A stretch of DNA of 56,414 bases. Origin: Aeromonas dhakensis. GTDB lineage: Bacteria; Pseudomonadota; Gammaproteobacteria; Enterobacterales; Aeromonadaceae. A program made the translations under genes and the position numbers. The notes beneath the pieces were generated by a model, which was given only the letters and a program-made list of their open reading frames with translations, searched no databases and was not told the origin of the DNA. Positions within the stretch are counted from its first letter, which is position 1, and each line of letters starts with the position of its first letter. The DNA is taken from positions 1 through 56,414 of the forward strand of contig NZ_CDBH01000034.1 of assembly GCF_000820305.1 (NCBI RefSeq), in the 5' to 3' direction. This document shows positions 1-8,879 of this stretch, one piece after another.

Positions 1-339
1 CTTCACCACCTCGCCCCCCAGCGCCTGGGCGATCACCTGGTGACCGAAGCAGACACCCGCCAGCTTGACGTCGGCATCGTGGGCGCGCCGGATCCAGTCG
101 CGCAGCGCCTGGATCCAGGGGATGTCGCTGTAGGCATCGTGGCGCGAGCCGGTGATGAGCCAGGCATCGCACTCGTGCAGATCGGCCGGCAGCTCGCCAT
201 CGAGCGCCGACCAGACCCGAAATTCCAGCCCGGGGGCCAGGGCCCGGAAGCCCTTGATAAACATCTCGGAGTAAACGGGGCCGAAGTCCCCCGCCAAATC
301 GGGGTCCAGCCGGTCACAATCGAGAATTCCCAGTCGCAT
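1..339 (-). CDS. class I glutamine amidotransferase-like protein (C-terminus cut by window edge)
   Basis: Only the first 113 residues are in the window. The start is the ATG at 339. The segment shows the class I GATase nucleophile elbow GVCFGHQ with the expected Cys at residue 97, preceded by the ITGSRHDAY loop common to GMP-synthase-like stand-alone amidotransferases. This family hydrolyses glutamine or gamma-glutamyl amides. Its place downstream of mmsA and an omega-aminotransferase on the same strand, beside puuR and puuC, suggests gamma-glutamyl-amine breakdown (a PuuD-like job). The sequence looks more like the COG0518 type than classical PuuD, so the substrate is not settled. The catalytic His/Glu lie beyond the edge. 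Confidence 0.8.
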   Translation of the reverse strand, partial: MRLGILDCDRLDPDLAGDFGPVYSEMFIKGFRALAPGLEFRVWSALDGELPADLHECDAWLITGSRHDAYSDIPWIQALRDWIRRAHDADVKLAGVCFGHQVIAQALGGEVVK

Positions 340-423
340 CTGTTACTCCTTCACAGTGATAGCGGCGAACGAAGGTGGATTCCTGCCACCGGGCCATGTC
401 CGGGCTAGCTGCTGCATGGTTGA

Positions 424-1926
424 TTACTTCATGGTCGGCATGGAGAACTCCGCGCCCGCCCGCAGGCTCTGGGGCCAACGGGCAGTCACCGTCTTCATCC
501 GGGTATAGAAGCGCACCCCATCCGGCCCGTGCATGTTGAGCGGCCCGAAGATGGACCGCTTCCAGCCGCCAAAGCTGTGAAACGCCATGGGCACCGGGAT
601 GGGAACGTTCACCCCTACCATACCGACCTGCACGCGAGCGGTGAAGTCCCGCGCGGTGTCGCCGTCACAGGTGAAGATGGCGGTGCCGTTGCCGTACTCG
701 TGTTCGTTGATGAGCCTGAGCGCCGTCTCGTAGTCCGGCGCCCGCACGATGGCCAGCACAGGGCCGAAGATCTCCTCCCGGTAGATGCGCATCTCCGGGC
801 TCACCCGATCGAACAGGCTGCCACCGATGAAGTAACCCTCGCCCTCGCCCTGGCTCAGGCCCCGGCCGTCCACCACCAGCTCAGCCCCCTCGGCCACTCC
901 CTGATCCACATAGCCGTGCACCTTGGCCAGGTGCTCGCGGCTGATGAGGGGCCCCATCTCGTTCTCCGGGCTCTGGCCCAGCCCCGGGCCCACCCGCAGT
1001 GCAGCCACCAGCGGCGAGAGTTTCGCGACCAGGGCATCGGCGGTGTCGTCACCCACCACCACGGCCACCGAAATGGCCATGCAGCGCTCGCCGGCAGCGC
1101 CGTAGGCCGCCCCCATCAGGGCGGAAACCGCCTGATCGAGATCCGCATCCGGCATCACCACCATATGGTTCTTGGCGCCGCCCAGCGCCTGTACCCGCTT
1201 GCCGTGGGCCGAGGCGGTGGCATAGATGTACTGGGCGATGGGGGTGGAGCCGACGAAGGACACGGCGCCGACCCGCGGGTCGGTCAGCAGCACGTCTACC
1301 ACCTCCTTGTCGCCGTTGACCACGTTGAGCACCCCGTCCGGCAGGCCGGCCTGCTTGAGCAGCTCGGCCATGCGAAGGGAGAGGGAGGGATCCTTCTCGG
1401 AGGGCTTGAGGATGAAGGTGTTGCCGCAGGCGATGGCCACCGGGAACATCCACAGCGGCACCATGGCCGGGAAGTTGAACGGAGTGATGCCGGCGCAGAC
1501 CCCCACCGGCTGCATCATGGAGTGACTGTCGACCCCGCGGCCCACGTTGAGGGAGTGCTCCCCCTTGAGCAGATGGGGAATGCCGCAGGCGAACTCCACC
1601 ACCTCGAGACCGCGGGTCAGCTCGCCCTGAGCGTCGGAAAACACCTTGCCGTGCTCACGGCTGATCAGCCGCGCCAGATCGTCCCTGTGCTGCTCCATCA
1701 GCTCCTTGAAGCGAAACAGTACCCGGGCCCGCACCAGCGGCGGGGTCTGCGCCCAGTCGACCAGGGCGCGCTCAGCGCTGGCGATGGCATCCTGGCACTC
1801 GGCGGCGGTGCTGAGCACCACCTGGCCCTGCTGCTGGCCGGTGGCGGGGTTGAAGATGGCTCCGAAGCGCTCGCTGCGGCTCTCGGTCGTCTCGCCGTCG
1901 ATGAAGTTGCTGACCCTGTATGTCAT
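424..1926 (-). CDS. mmsA: CoA-acylating methylmalonate-semialdehyde / 3-oxopropanoate dehydrogenase
   Basis: This 500-residue aldehyde dehydrogenase should oxidise malonate semialdehyde or methylmalonate semialdehyde with NAD and CoA to acetyl- or propionyl-CoA. The catalytic Cys282 sits in GERCMAIS, the form typical of MmsA/IolA/BauC, and the FGPVL and PFNFPAMVP motifs are present. The start at 1926 is chosen because GGAGG lies just upstream; an in-frame extension to 2010 is possible but looks like leader. It lies about 100 bp downstream of the omega-aminotransferase on the same strand. Together they resemble the Pseudomonas BauA-BauC pair that turns beta-alanine into acetyl-CoA. The amidotransferase follows. 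Family is sure; the substrate is inferred from context. Confidence 0.92.
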   Translation of the reverse strand: MTYRVSNFIDGETTESRSERFGAIFNPATGQQQGQVVLSTAAECQDAIASAERALVDWAQTPPLVRARVLFRFKELMEQHRDDLARLISREHGKVFSDAQGELTRGLEVVEFACGIPHLLKGEHSLNVGRGVDSHSMMQPVGVCAGITPFNFPAMVPLWMFPVAIACGNTFILKPSEKDPSLSLRMAELLKQAGLPDGVLNVVNGDKEVVDVLLTDPRVGAVSFVGSTPIAQYIYATASAHGKRVQALGGAKNHMVVMPDADLDQAVSALMGAAYGAAGERCMAISVAVVVGDDTADALVAKLSPLVAALRVGPGLGQSPENEMGPLISREHLAKVHGYVDQGVAEGAELVVDGRGLSQGEGEGYFIGGSLFDRVSPEMRIYREEIFGPVLAIVRAPDYETALRLINEHEYGNGTAIFTCDGDTARDFTARVQVGMVGVNVPIPVPMAFHSFGGWKRSIFGPLNMHGPDGVRFYTRMKTVTARWPQSLRAGAEFSMPTMK

Positions 1927-2024
1927 AAATCCTCCGTGATGGGTTATTCGTCCCTGCCCGCGCCGTCCCGGGGAGCAGGCACGGGCAAGTGGCGCCGCGA
2001 CGGGCGCCATTAACCGGTTAAAAG

Positions 2025-3356
2025 TCAGTCCTGGGCCTGCAGGGCGTCCTGCAGCAGGGTGAAGAGATCGTCGATCTGGCTGCGCTCTATGATGAGGGGC
2101 GGCGACAGGGCGATGATGTCGCCGGTGACGCGGATCAGCGCCCCCTTCTCGAAGCAGCGCACGAACACCTCGTAGGCGCGCTTGCCCGGTGCATCCGGCA
2201 TGGACTCGAGCTCGATGCCCGCCACCAGCCCGTAGTTGCGCACATCCTTCACGTGCTTGCAGCCCTTCAGCGAATGGGCCGCCTCCTCCCAGTAACCCGC
2301 CAGATCGGCGGCGCGGCTCAGCAGGTTTTCGTTGCGGTAGATCTCGAGGGTCGCGAGGCCCGCGGCGGCGGCCACCGGATGGCCGGAGTAGGTGTAGCCG
2401 TGGAACAGCTCGATGGCTCCCTTGCCGGCCGCCATCATGTCGTCATAGATGTGGTTCTGTACCAGCACGGCGCCCATGGGGATGGCCCCGTTGGTGAGCC
2501 CCTTGGCACAGGTGATCATGTCGGGGATGACGTCGAACTCCTGGGCGGCGAAAGGAGAGCCGAGGCGGCCGAAACCGGTGATCACCTCGTCGAAGATGAG
2601 CAGGATGCCGTGTTTGGTGCAGATCTCCCGCAGCCGCTTTAGGTAGCCTTTGGGCGGCATCAGCACGCCGGTACTGCCGGCGATGGGTTCGACGATCACC
2701 GCCGCAATGTTGCTGGCGTCGTGCAGGAAGACGATCTTCTCCAGCTCGTCGGCCAGCGCCACATCCTCCTCGGGCAGCCCCTTGGTGAAGGCATTCTTGG
2801 CGATGTTGAGGGTGTGGGGCAGGTGATCCACCCCGGTCAGCAGGGAGCCGAACCACTTGCGGTTGCCAGGAATGCCCCCCACCGAGATGCCGCCGAAGCC
2901 GACCCCGTGGTAGCCGCGCTCACGGCCGATGAGCCGGGTACGGGTGCCCTGACCGCGCGCCCGCTGCCAGGCAAGCGCGATCTTGAGCGCGGTATCCACC
3001 GATTCCGAACCTGAGTTGGTATAGAAGACGTGGCCGAAGCCCTTGGGGGCGATCTCCACCAGCCGGTTGGCCAGCTCGAACGGCAGGGGGTGCCCCATCT
3101 GGAATGTCGGGGCAAAATCGAGGTGGGAAATCTGCTGGGAGACCGCCTCGGCAATCTCGCGCCGACCATGACCCGCGTTGCAACACCAGAGTCCGGCGGT
3201 GCCATCCAGTATCTTGCGGCCATCCTCTGAGTGATAATACATTCCCTCGGCCGACTTCAGGATGCGCGGCGCCGCCTTGAACTGCTGGTTGGCGGTAAAC
3301 GGCATCCAGAAGGCGGACATGTCGGAGGGCGTATTGATGTCGCTGATCGGTTTCAT
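2025..3356 (-). CDS. class III omega-aminotransferase (beta-alanine:pyruvate type)
   Basis: This 443-residue PLP enzyme moves an amino group from an omega-amino acid or polyamine to pyruvate. The Schiff-base lysine is Lys285 in [10 protein letters not shown], and [11 protein letters not shown] is the PLP-contacting Asp motif. [10 protein letters not shown] and [11 protein letters not shown] match the beta-alanine--pyruvate (BauA) branch. ATG at 3356 is preferred over the upstream GTG at 3362 because GAGG is spaced 5 nt before it. It is divergent from the puuR-like gene and leads an operon with mmsA. Putrescine:pyruvate (SpuC-like) activity is an alternative. Confidence 0.88.
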   Translation of the reverse strand: MKPISDINTPSDMSAFWMPFTANQQFKAAPRILKSAEGMYYHSEDGRKILDGTAGLWCCNAGHGRREIAEAVSQQISHLDFAPTFQMGHPLPFELANRLVEIAPKGFGHVFYTNSGSESVDTALKIALAWQRARGQGTRTRLIGRERGYHGVGFGGISVGGIPGNRKWFGSLLTGVDHLPHTLNIAKNAFTKGLPEEDVALADELEKIVFLHDASNIAAVIVEPIAGSTGVLMPPKGYLKRLREICTKHGILLIFDEVITGFGRLGSPFAAQEFDVIPDMITCAKGLTNGAIPMGAVLVQNHIYDDMMAAGKGAIELFHGYTYSGHPVAAAAGLATLEIYRNENLLSRAADLAGYWEEAAHSLKGCKHVKDVRNYGLVAGIELESMPDAPGKRAYEVFVRCFEKGALIRVTGDIIALSPPLIIERSQIDDLFTLLQDALQAQD

Positions 3357-3541
3357 GGTCACCTCATCCTTAAGGTGTTTAGTAACTGTCGGCCAATGCC
3401 TATTAAATTAAACACCTGAAATCTTAAAAAAGGGCTCAAACTTGCCCCATATGGTGTCACCCGGCTAGCTGCTCTGAGCGGGGTGGTATAAGATATTTAA
3501 CACAAATTTAATAATAGTAAACAGTCAAGGAGTGTCTATCG
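3357..3541. promoter_or_regulatory. divergent promoter region with candidate PuuR-type operator half-sites
   Basis: The gap between the aminotransferase and the regulator holds a perfect 9-bp inverted repeat, AGGTGTTTA at 3373-3381 and TAAACACCT at 3409-3417. A related TTAACAC lies at 3497-3503 close to the regulator start. The same GTGTTTA core recurs before puuC (4248-4255, and ATGTTTAG at 4290-4297). A shared motif in all three promoters of a PuuR-like cluster suggests autoregulated control, but binding is inferred. Confidence 0.45.
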
Positions 3542-4084
3542 ATGGATATCGGTCACCGCCTCAAGGCGGTTCGCACCAAAGCCGCCCTCTCCCAGCGCGA
3601 GCTGGCCAAACGCTCCGGTGTGACCAACGGCTTTATCTCCCAGATCGAGAAAAATCAGGTGAGCCCCTCGGTCGCCTCCCTGCGCAAGGTGCTGGAAGGG
3701 ATCCCCATGTCGCTGGCCACCTTCTTCACCGATGAGACGGAGATGGACTCCGAGGTGATCTTCCGCGCCGCCGACATGCCGGATCTCGGCACCCACCCCA
3801 TCAGCTACCGACTGGTGGGCCACAGCCGCGCCAACCGCGCCATCGGCATGATGCAGGAGATACTGCCACCGGGCGCCGACACCGGCGACGACATGCTGAG
3901 CCATGAAGGCGAAGAGTGCGGCATCGTCATCCAGGGCCAGGTGGAGGTCACCGTCGGCGAGCAGGTTTACCTGCTGGCGCCGGGGGACGGCTACTACTTC
4001 GACAGCCGCACCCCGCACCGTTTTCGCAATGTGGATGAGCACGAATGCGTGCTGATCTCGGCCAACACCCCCGCCAGCTTCTAA
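3542..4084 (+). CDS. puuR: PuuR-like XRE/cupin transcriptional regulator
   Basis: A 180-residue protein with an N-terminal XRE helix-turn-helix (about residues 8-62, SQRELAKRSGVTNGFISQIE) and a C-terminal cupin (about 105-175, HEGEECGIVIQGQ). It ends in ISANTPASF, closely like the ISAHTPTTF end of E. coli PuuR, which represses putrescine use until putrescine is bound. AAGGAG lies before the ATG. It is divergent from the aminotransferase and upstream of puuC on the same strand. The assignment rests on architecture, length and neighbours. Other cupin-XRE regulators of amine pathways look similar. Confidence 0.82.
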   Translation: MDIGHRLKAVRTKAALSQRELAKRSGVTNGFISQIEKNQVSPSVASLRKVLEGIPMSLATFFTDETEMDSEVIFRAADMPDLGTHPISYRLVGHSRANRAIGMMQEILPPGADTGDDMLSHEGEECGIVIQGQVEVTVGEQVYLLAPGDGYYFDSRTPHRFRNVDEHECVLISANTPASF

Positions 4085-4344
4085 GCCATGAGAGGGGAGA
4101 TCCCGCCCCTCGGCGGACCCAGCAGCACGACCAGCCCCTTAGCGCCGGCCTCCGGTTTGGCAGGCGCCGACGGCCACTCTTGCGGTGCGGTTTGCCCTGC
4201 CGGATACCCTCAATGGGACGGATTCCGGATGAGGCCAAACCGGCAAAGTGTTTAACGAATTGTTACAAGGTGGATTTACAAGCGACAGGATGTTTAGCAT
4301 ATTGATACGCGGAAACTGACTTTTTGCCGGTTCAAGGAGTGAAC
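4085..4344 (+). promoter_or_regulatory. puuR-puuC intergenic region, probable puuC promoter
   Basis: A 260-bp gap with a GC-rich first half and an AT-richer second half. Two copies of the (A/G)TGTTTA motif seen in the puuR promoter lie at 4248-4255 and 4290-4297, upstream of puuC. No clear rho-independent terminator for puuR was found. Confidence 0.35.
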
Positions 4345-5841
4345 ATGAGTGACCTGACCCTGGCCCAGTGGCAACACAAGGCCTCCCACCTGACCCTGCC
4401 CTCGCAAGCCTTCATCGACGGCAGCTACCGGGACGCCATCAACGGCGCCACCTTCGACTGCATCAACCCGGCCAACGGCAAGCTGCTGACCAAGGTTGCC
4501 GCCTGCGACGCCGCCGATGCCGAACTGGCGGTGCAGGCCGCCCGCGCCGCCTTTGACGACAAACGCTGGAGCGGTCTGTCGCCCAAGCAGCGCAAACAGA
4601 TCCTGCAGCGCTTCGCCGAACTGATGCGGCTCAATCTGGTGGAGCTGGCGCTGCTGGAATCGCTCGACATGGGCAAGCCCATCGGTGACGCCATGGGCTA
4701 TGACGCCCCCGCCGCCGCCAACTGCATCGCCTGGAACGCCGAGGCCATCGACAAGATCTACGATCAGGTCGCGCCGGTCGAGGAGTCCGCCCTGGCGCTG
4801 GTGACCCGCGAGCCGCTCGGCGTCGTGGCCGCCATCGTCCCCTGGAACTTCCCGCTGGTGATGGCCTGCTGGAAGCTGGGGCCGGCGCTCGCCACCGGCA
4901 ACTCGGTGATCCTGAAACCCTCCGAGAAATCCCCGCTCACCGCCTTGCGCATCGCGGGTCTGGCCAAAGAGGCCGGCATCCCCGACGGCGTGTTCAACGT
5001 GCTGCCCGGCTTCGGCCACACGGTCGGCGAAGCGCTGGCCATGCACATGGACGTCGACTGCATCACCTTCACCGGCTCCACCAAGATCGGCAAGCATCTG
5101 GTGCAGTGCTCCGGCAAGTCCAACCTCAAGCGCGCCTTCATGGAGTGCGGCGGCAAGAGCCCCAACATCATACTGGCGGATGCGCCGGATCTGGACGCCG
5201 CCGCCCGCAGCGCGGCCGGCGCCATCTTCTACAACCAGGGCGAGGTGTGCACCGCCGCCTCCCGCCTGCTGGTGCAAAACAGCATCAAGCCGCAGTTCAT
5301 GGAGCGGCTGCTGGCCCATGCCCGCGAGTGGATCTCGGCCAACCCGCTCGACCCCACCACCCGCATCGGCGCCATGGTGGACCACATCCAGATGGAGCAG
5401 GTGCTCAACTACATCGCCATCGGCCAGCAGCAGGGCGCCAAGCTGCTGCTGGGGGGCAAACGCACCAATACCGAGAGCGGCGGCTTCTATATCGAGCCCA
5501 CCATCTTCGATGAGGTGACCCCAGAGATGCGCATCTTCCGCGAGGAGATCTTCGGCCCCGTGCTGGCGGTGACCGGCTTCGACACCCTGGAAGAGGCCAT
5601 TGCGCTGGGCAACGACACCGACTACGGTCTGGCGGCCGCAATCTGGACGGCGGATCTCAACAAGGCGGTGAAGGGCTCCCGCGCCCTGCGCGCCGGCACC
5701 GTGTTCGTCAATAACTGGGATGGCGGCGACATGACCATGCCGTTCGGCGGTTTCAAGCAGTCCGGCAACGGTCGTGACAAGTCGCTGCATGCGCTGGAGA
5801 AGTACACCGAGCTGAAAAGCACCTGGATCCAGCTCGAATAG
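4345..5841 (+). CDS. puuC: gamma-glutamyl-gamma-aminobutyraldehyde dehydrogenase
   Basis: This 498-residue aldehyde dehydrogenase is close to E. coli PuuC along its length (LAYWQ/LAQWQ start, REPLGVVAAIVPWNFPL, KSPLTALRIAGLAKEAG, QSGNGRDKSLHALEKYTELK end). It oxidises gamma-Glu-gamma-aminobutyraldehyde to gamma-Glu-GABA in putrescine catabolism. The catalytic Cys302 is in GEVCTAA and Glu267 in MECGGKS, the canonical ALDH numbering. ATG at 4345 has AAGGAGT upstream; an in-frame TTG at 4324 has no such site. It is followed by a strong terminator, so it is monocistronic or the last gene. Confidence 0.93.
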   Translation: MSDLTLAQWQHKASHLTLPSQAFIDGSYRDAINGATFDCINPANGKLLTKVAACDAADAELAVQAARAAFDDKRWSGLSPKQRKQILQRFAELMRLNLVELALLESLDMGKPIGDAMGYDAPAAANCIAWNAEAIDKIYDQVAPVEESALALVTREPLGVVAAIVPWNFPLVMACWKLGPALATGNSVILKPSEKSPLTALRIAGLAKEAGIPDGVFNVLPGFGHTVGEALAMHMDVDCITFTGSTKIGKHLVQCSGKSNLKRAFMECGGKSPNIILADAPDLDAAARSAAGAIFYNQGEVCTAASRLLVQNSIKPQFMERLLAHAREWISANPLDPTTRIGAMVDHIQMEQVLNYIAIGQQQGAKLLLGGKRTNTESGGFYIEPTIFDEVTPEMRIFREEIFGPVLAVTGFDTLEEAIALGNDTDYGLAAAIWTADLNKAVKGSRALRAGTVFVNNWDGGDMTMPFGGFKQSGNGRDKSLHALEKYTELKSTWIQLE

Positions 5842-5866
5842 CATCAGAAATAACGCTCATTTATCG

Positions 5867-5891
5867 AAAAGGGGGAGAAATCCCCCTTTTT
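5867..5891 (+). terminator. rho-independent terminator of puuC
   Basis: An AAAAGGGGG stem pairs with CCCCCTTTT across a short GAGAAAT loop and runs into a T-rich tail, 25 bp after the puuC stop. Confidence 0.85.
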
Positions 5892-5966
5892 CATTTTTAC
5901 CCTTTCATCGCCGGCCTCAATCGATATAATCATCAAATAGACAAGCCCTTAAATATAAAGATAAAA

Positions 5967-6140
5967 ATGTTATTTTTTCTGGGAAGTGTACTGTTTCTGG
6001 TAATAGGACTGCCGCTGCTGTTCTACATACTGGGACACGGTGAGGCCTACGTGACCTGGGGTCCGTGGATCTCTGCCATCGCACTCATGCTGTGGCTGCT
6101 GCTGGACGTGGACAAGATCCGCCGCGGCGGAGGCCGCTGA
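5967..6140 (+). CDS. small membrane protein, 57 residues
   Basis: The ORF runs from ATG at 5967 to TGA at 6138-6140. It starts MLFFLGSVLFLVIGLPLLFY, a clear hydrophobic helix, followed by GHGEAYVTWGPW and a second hydrophobic stretch (ISAIALMLWLLLDV), and ends in a basic RRGGGR tail. Two membrane helices with the tail inside is the likely topology. The 5' side is AT-rich with AAATATAAAGATAAA before the ATG and no strong Shine-Dalgarno. It stands alone between the puuC terminator and rarD. Codon use and topology look real; the function is unknown. Confidence 0.6.
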   Translation: MLFFLGSVLFLVIGLPLLFYILGHGEAYVTWGPWISAIALMLWLLLDVDKIRRGGGR

Positions 6141-6265
6141 GCCGGGCAGTACGCCGTTAAAATCCGCTGATCACCATTTATTCGCTTCTTTCCCCGCAAA
6201 AGGATCGCTACACTGATTTTTTGCGATGCGTTCCAGCATCCGCCTCTCCAGTGAAGGTTATCCGC

Positions 6266-7168
6266 ATGCAGCAACACGTTCAGCGCCAGGGCGTCATCTA
6301 CGCCTTGTGCGCCTATACCCTTTGGGGCCTGGCGCCCATCTACTTCAAGACCATCGCCGCCGTGCCGGCCGCCGAGATCCTGACCCATCGCATGATCTGG
6401 TCGTGCGCCCTGCTGCTGGTGCTGACCCTGCTCGGCCGCCAGTGGCACAAGGTGCAGGCGGTACTGCGCCAGCCGAAAGTGCTGCTCACCCTGGCCTTTA
6501 CCTCCATCACGGTCGGCGGCAACTGGCTGCTGTTCATCTGGGCCATCAACAACGGCCACATGCTGGATGCCAGCCTCGGCTACTACATCAACCCGCTGTT
6601 CAACGTGCTGCTCGGCATGTTGTTCCTGAGCGAGAAGCTGCGCCGGCTGCAGTGGTGGGCGGTGGGACTGGCGGCGATCGGTGTCGCCATCCAGATCATC
6701 GCCTTCGGCTCCCTGCCGTGGATCGCGCTGGTGCTGGCCTCGAGCTTCGCCATCTATGGCCTCATTCGCAAGAAGCTGGCCCTCGACGCGCTGACCGGCC
6801 TCTTGATCGAGACCCTGATCATGCTGCCGCCGGCCGCCATCTATCTGTGGGGCATCGCCGACAGCCCCACCAGCCATCTCACCCAGAATGACTGGCACCT
6901 CAACCTGTTGCTGATCGCCGCCGGTGCCGTCACCACGGCGCCGCTGCTCTGCTTCACCGCCGCGGCCACCCGGCTCAAGCTCTCCACCCTGGGCTTCTTC
7001 CAGTACATAGGCCCCAGCCTGATGTTCATCCTGGCGGTCACCCTCTATGGCGAGGCGCTGGCGCTGGACAAGATGATCACCTTCGCCTTCATCTGGAGCG
7101 CGCTGGTGCTGTTCAGTCTGGACGGGCTGCGCAGCGGCAAACGCCGGCAGGCTGCGGAGCAGGCTTGA
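6266..7168 (+). CDS. rarD: RarD, EamA-family drug/metabolite transporter
   Basis: A 300-residue inner-membrane protein with ten hydrophobic segments, closely matching E. coli RarD (RQGVIYALCAYTLWGLAPIYFK, ILTHRMIWS, GGNWLLFIWAINN, FTAAATRLKLSTLGFFQYIGP). RarD was first linked to chloramphenicol sensitivity; its natural substrate is unknown. The ATG at 6266 is chosen because homology begins there; an upstream in-frame start at 6221 would add 15 non-conserved residues. The Shine-Dalgarno (GAAGG) is modest. The next gene is an AraC regulator on the same strand, with no sign of co-transcription. Confidence 0.93.
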   Translation: MQQHVQRQGVIYALCAYTLWGLAPIYFKTIAAVPAAEILTHRMIWSCALLLVLTLLGRQWHKVQAVLRQPKVLLTLAFTSITVGGNWLLFIWAINNGHMLDASLGYYINPLFNVLLGMLFLSEKLRRLQWWAVGLAAIGVAIQIIAFGSLPWIALVLASSFAIYGLIRKKLALDALTGLLIETLIMLPPAAIYLWGIADSPTSHLTQNDWHLNLLLIAAGAVTTAPLLCFTAAATRLKLSTLGFFQYIGPSLMFILAVTLYGEALALDKMITFAFIWSALVLFSLDGLRSGKRRQAAEQA

Positions 7169-7234
7169 CGGTACTCCGCCCGGCGCTGCAATAATCTACA
7201 AGCCCATGCCCGGGTTTCAGGTTATCAATAGCCG

Positions 7235-8053
7235 ATGAGCGCACCCCAATCCCGCATCCACTACTGGCAATCCCGGCTGCTGCCGGGAGTTGAACTCTCC
7301 CACTCCCACCACAGGGAGTTCAGCTATGGCCGCCATGTTCACCTGGACTACCACATAGGTCTGGTGCAGCAGGGCGGCCAGAAATTCATCCACAAGGGCA
7401 ACAGCCACCACCTGGTGCGCGGCGAGCTCTCCACCGTCAACCCGGACGAGATGCACGACGGCCTCAGCCTGCGGCCGGAAGGGTACGAGGTGCGGGTGTT
7501 CGCCATCGCCCCCGAGCAGCTGGCCCGCTGGCTGCCAGACAGCCCGGAACCCTTCTTCGACAAGGGGTTGCAGAGCCGCCCCGATCTCTATCAGGGCTTC
7601 GCCCGGCTGCACATGTACCTGGACAACCCCAGCCCCGACGGCCTGCTGGCGGAGAGCCAGCTGCTGGCCCTGCTCGGCGAGCTGCTGCACATAGCACCCG
7701 AGCGCCACGCCCTGGCCGACCCCCAGCTCAGGTACCTGCGCGACTATCTGATGGCCCGGCTGGATGAGCGCCACAGTCTGGAGGATCTGGCCGCCCTGTT
7801 CGGGCTGGATCGCTTCGCCTTTCTGCGCCAGTTCAAGAAGAAGACCGGCATGACCCCCTACGCCTGGCTCAAGCGGCTGCGGCTCGAGCAGAGCAAGCGC
7901 CTGCTCGGCAGCGGCCTGCCGGTGAGCGAGGTGGCTCTGGCGGTCGGTTTCTTCGATCAGAGCCACTTCCATCACGGTTTTCGCCAAGCGTTCGGCCTCA
8001 CCCCCGCCGATTTTCGCCAGCAGATGCAGGCCGCCATTGGGCGCACCGACTAA
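7235..8053 (+). CDS. AraC-family transcriptional regulator with cupin-like sensor domain
   Basis: A 272-residue protein. Residues about 10-130 form an AraC-type cupin (HSHHREFSYGRHVHLDYHIGLVQQG, STVNPDEMHDG), the sensor domain. Residues about 185-268 carry two helix-turn-helix motifs, including SEVALAVGFFDQSHFHHGF and FGLTPADFR, the AraC signature. It lies 79 bp upstream of a LysE exporter gene on the same strand. AraC-LysE pairs are common, with the regulator sensing the exported amino acid or its analogue, so it probably controls that neighbour. The ligand cannot be told from sequence. Confidence 0.85.
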   Translation: MSAPQSRIHYWQSRLLPGVELSHSHHREFSYGRHVHLDYHIGLVQQGGQKFIHKGNSHHLVRGELSTVNPDEMHDGLSLRPEGYEVRVFAIAPEQLARWLPDSPEPFFDKGLQSRPDLYQGFARLHMYLDNPSPDGLLAESQLLALLGELLHIAPERHALADPQLRYLRDYLMARLDERHSLEDLAALFGLDRFAFLRQFKKKTGMTPYAWLKRLRLEQSKRLLGSGLPVSEVALAVGFFDQSHFHHGFRQAFGLTPADFRQQMQAAIGRTD

Positions 8054-8132
8054 CTCCGCACTGCAATCTTTTACAATCCCGCGACTCCACAATCCGCCAT
8101 GCTGTGAACTCGATACTGTCGCAGAGGTTTCC

Positions 8133-8780
8133 ATGTTCACCAGCCTGTTTCTGACCATAGGTCTCATCCACCTCATCGCCCTGGCGAGCCCGGGCCCCGA
8201 CTTCGCGCTGATCCTGCGCACCAGCCTGCACAGGCCCACCGCCCTCGGCGCAGCGCTGGGCATCGCCCTGGCGATTGTGGTACATGCCACCCTCAGCCTC
8301 ACCGGCATCAGCCTGCTGATTGCCGAACACCCCTGGCTATTCATGACGGTGAAGGTGGTCGGCGCCCTCTATCTGGGATGGCTCGGCTGGGGGGCGCTGA
8401 AGGCGGCCTGGCACAGCTCGGCCGAGCTCGCCCTGCACGCCGGCGGCGAAGCACAGGGCTGGCGCAAGGGGGTGCAGCGCGGCATTGCCACCAACCTGCT
8501 CAACCCCAAGGCGCTGCTGTTCTTCATGGGGCTGCTGGCCGCCATGGTGACGCCCCAGGTGGACGGCCTGACCCGCGGCCTGCTGGTGCTGGAGCTGTTC
8601 CTGCTCTCGCTGGTCTGGTTCGGGGGGCTGGCCTGGAGTCTCTCCACCGTGCGGGCCCAGCGCCTGCTCGGCCGCGTGCAGCGTCCACTCAATCTGGTCA
8701 CCGGCCTGCTGTTTGGCGCGGTCAGCCTCTCCATCCTGACCGGCATGGCCGGTGAGGCCTACGCCCTGGTCCTGCACTGA
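8133..8780 (+). CDS. LysE/RhtB-family amino-acid exporter
   Basis: A 215-residue integral membrane protein of the LysE superfamily, which exports amino acids and homoserine-lactone-like compounds. SPGPDFALILR near residue 20 and NLLNPKALLFFMGLL near residue 130 are the two family signatures, set in about six hydrophobic helices. The ATG at 8133 follows CAGAGG. It is probably regulated by the AraC protein just upstream. A bidirectional terminator separates it from mgtA on the other strand. The substrate is unknown. Confidence 0.88.
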   Translation: MFTSLFLTIGLIHLIALASPGPDFALILRTSLHRPTALGAALGIALAIVVHATLSLTGISLLIAEHPWLFMTVKVVGALYLGWLGWGALKAAWHSSAELALHAGGEAQGWRKGVQRGIATNLLNPKALLFFMGLLAAMVTPQVDGLTRGLLVLELFLLSLVWFGGLAWSLSTVRAQRLLGRVQRPLNLVTGLLFGAVSLSILTGMAGEAYALVLH

Positions 8781-8801
8781 TCCCTGTCTTGCTGCCATGA
8801 A

Positions 8802-8831
8802 AAAGAGGGATGGCCCGGGCCATCCCTCTTT
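8802..8831. terminator. bidirectional terminator between lysE-like gene and mgtA
   Basis: A perfect 30-bp palindrome: AAAGAGGGATGGCCC followed at once by its reverse complement, with A/T runs on both sides. It can serve both converging transcripts. Confidence 0.85.
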
Positions 8832-8879
8832 GCGTTTATGTTTCCTGGCCGGATAACCGGCCCTCTCACTGGCCCTTCA

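Noticed and set aside
529..2013. Long open frame opposite mmsA
   Set aside because: It is the complement of a clear aldehyde dehydrogenase gene, His/Gly/Arg-rich and without a protein-like pattern. Such frames are common in GC-rich DNA.
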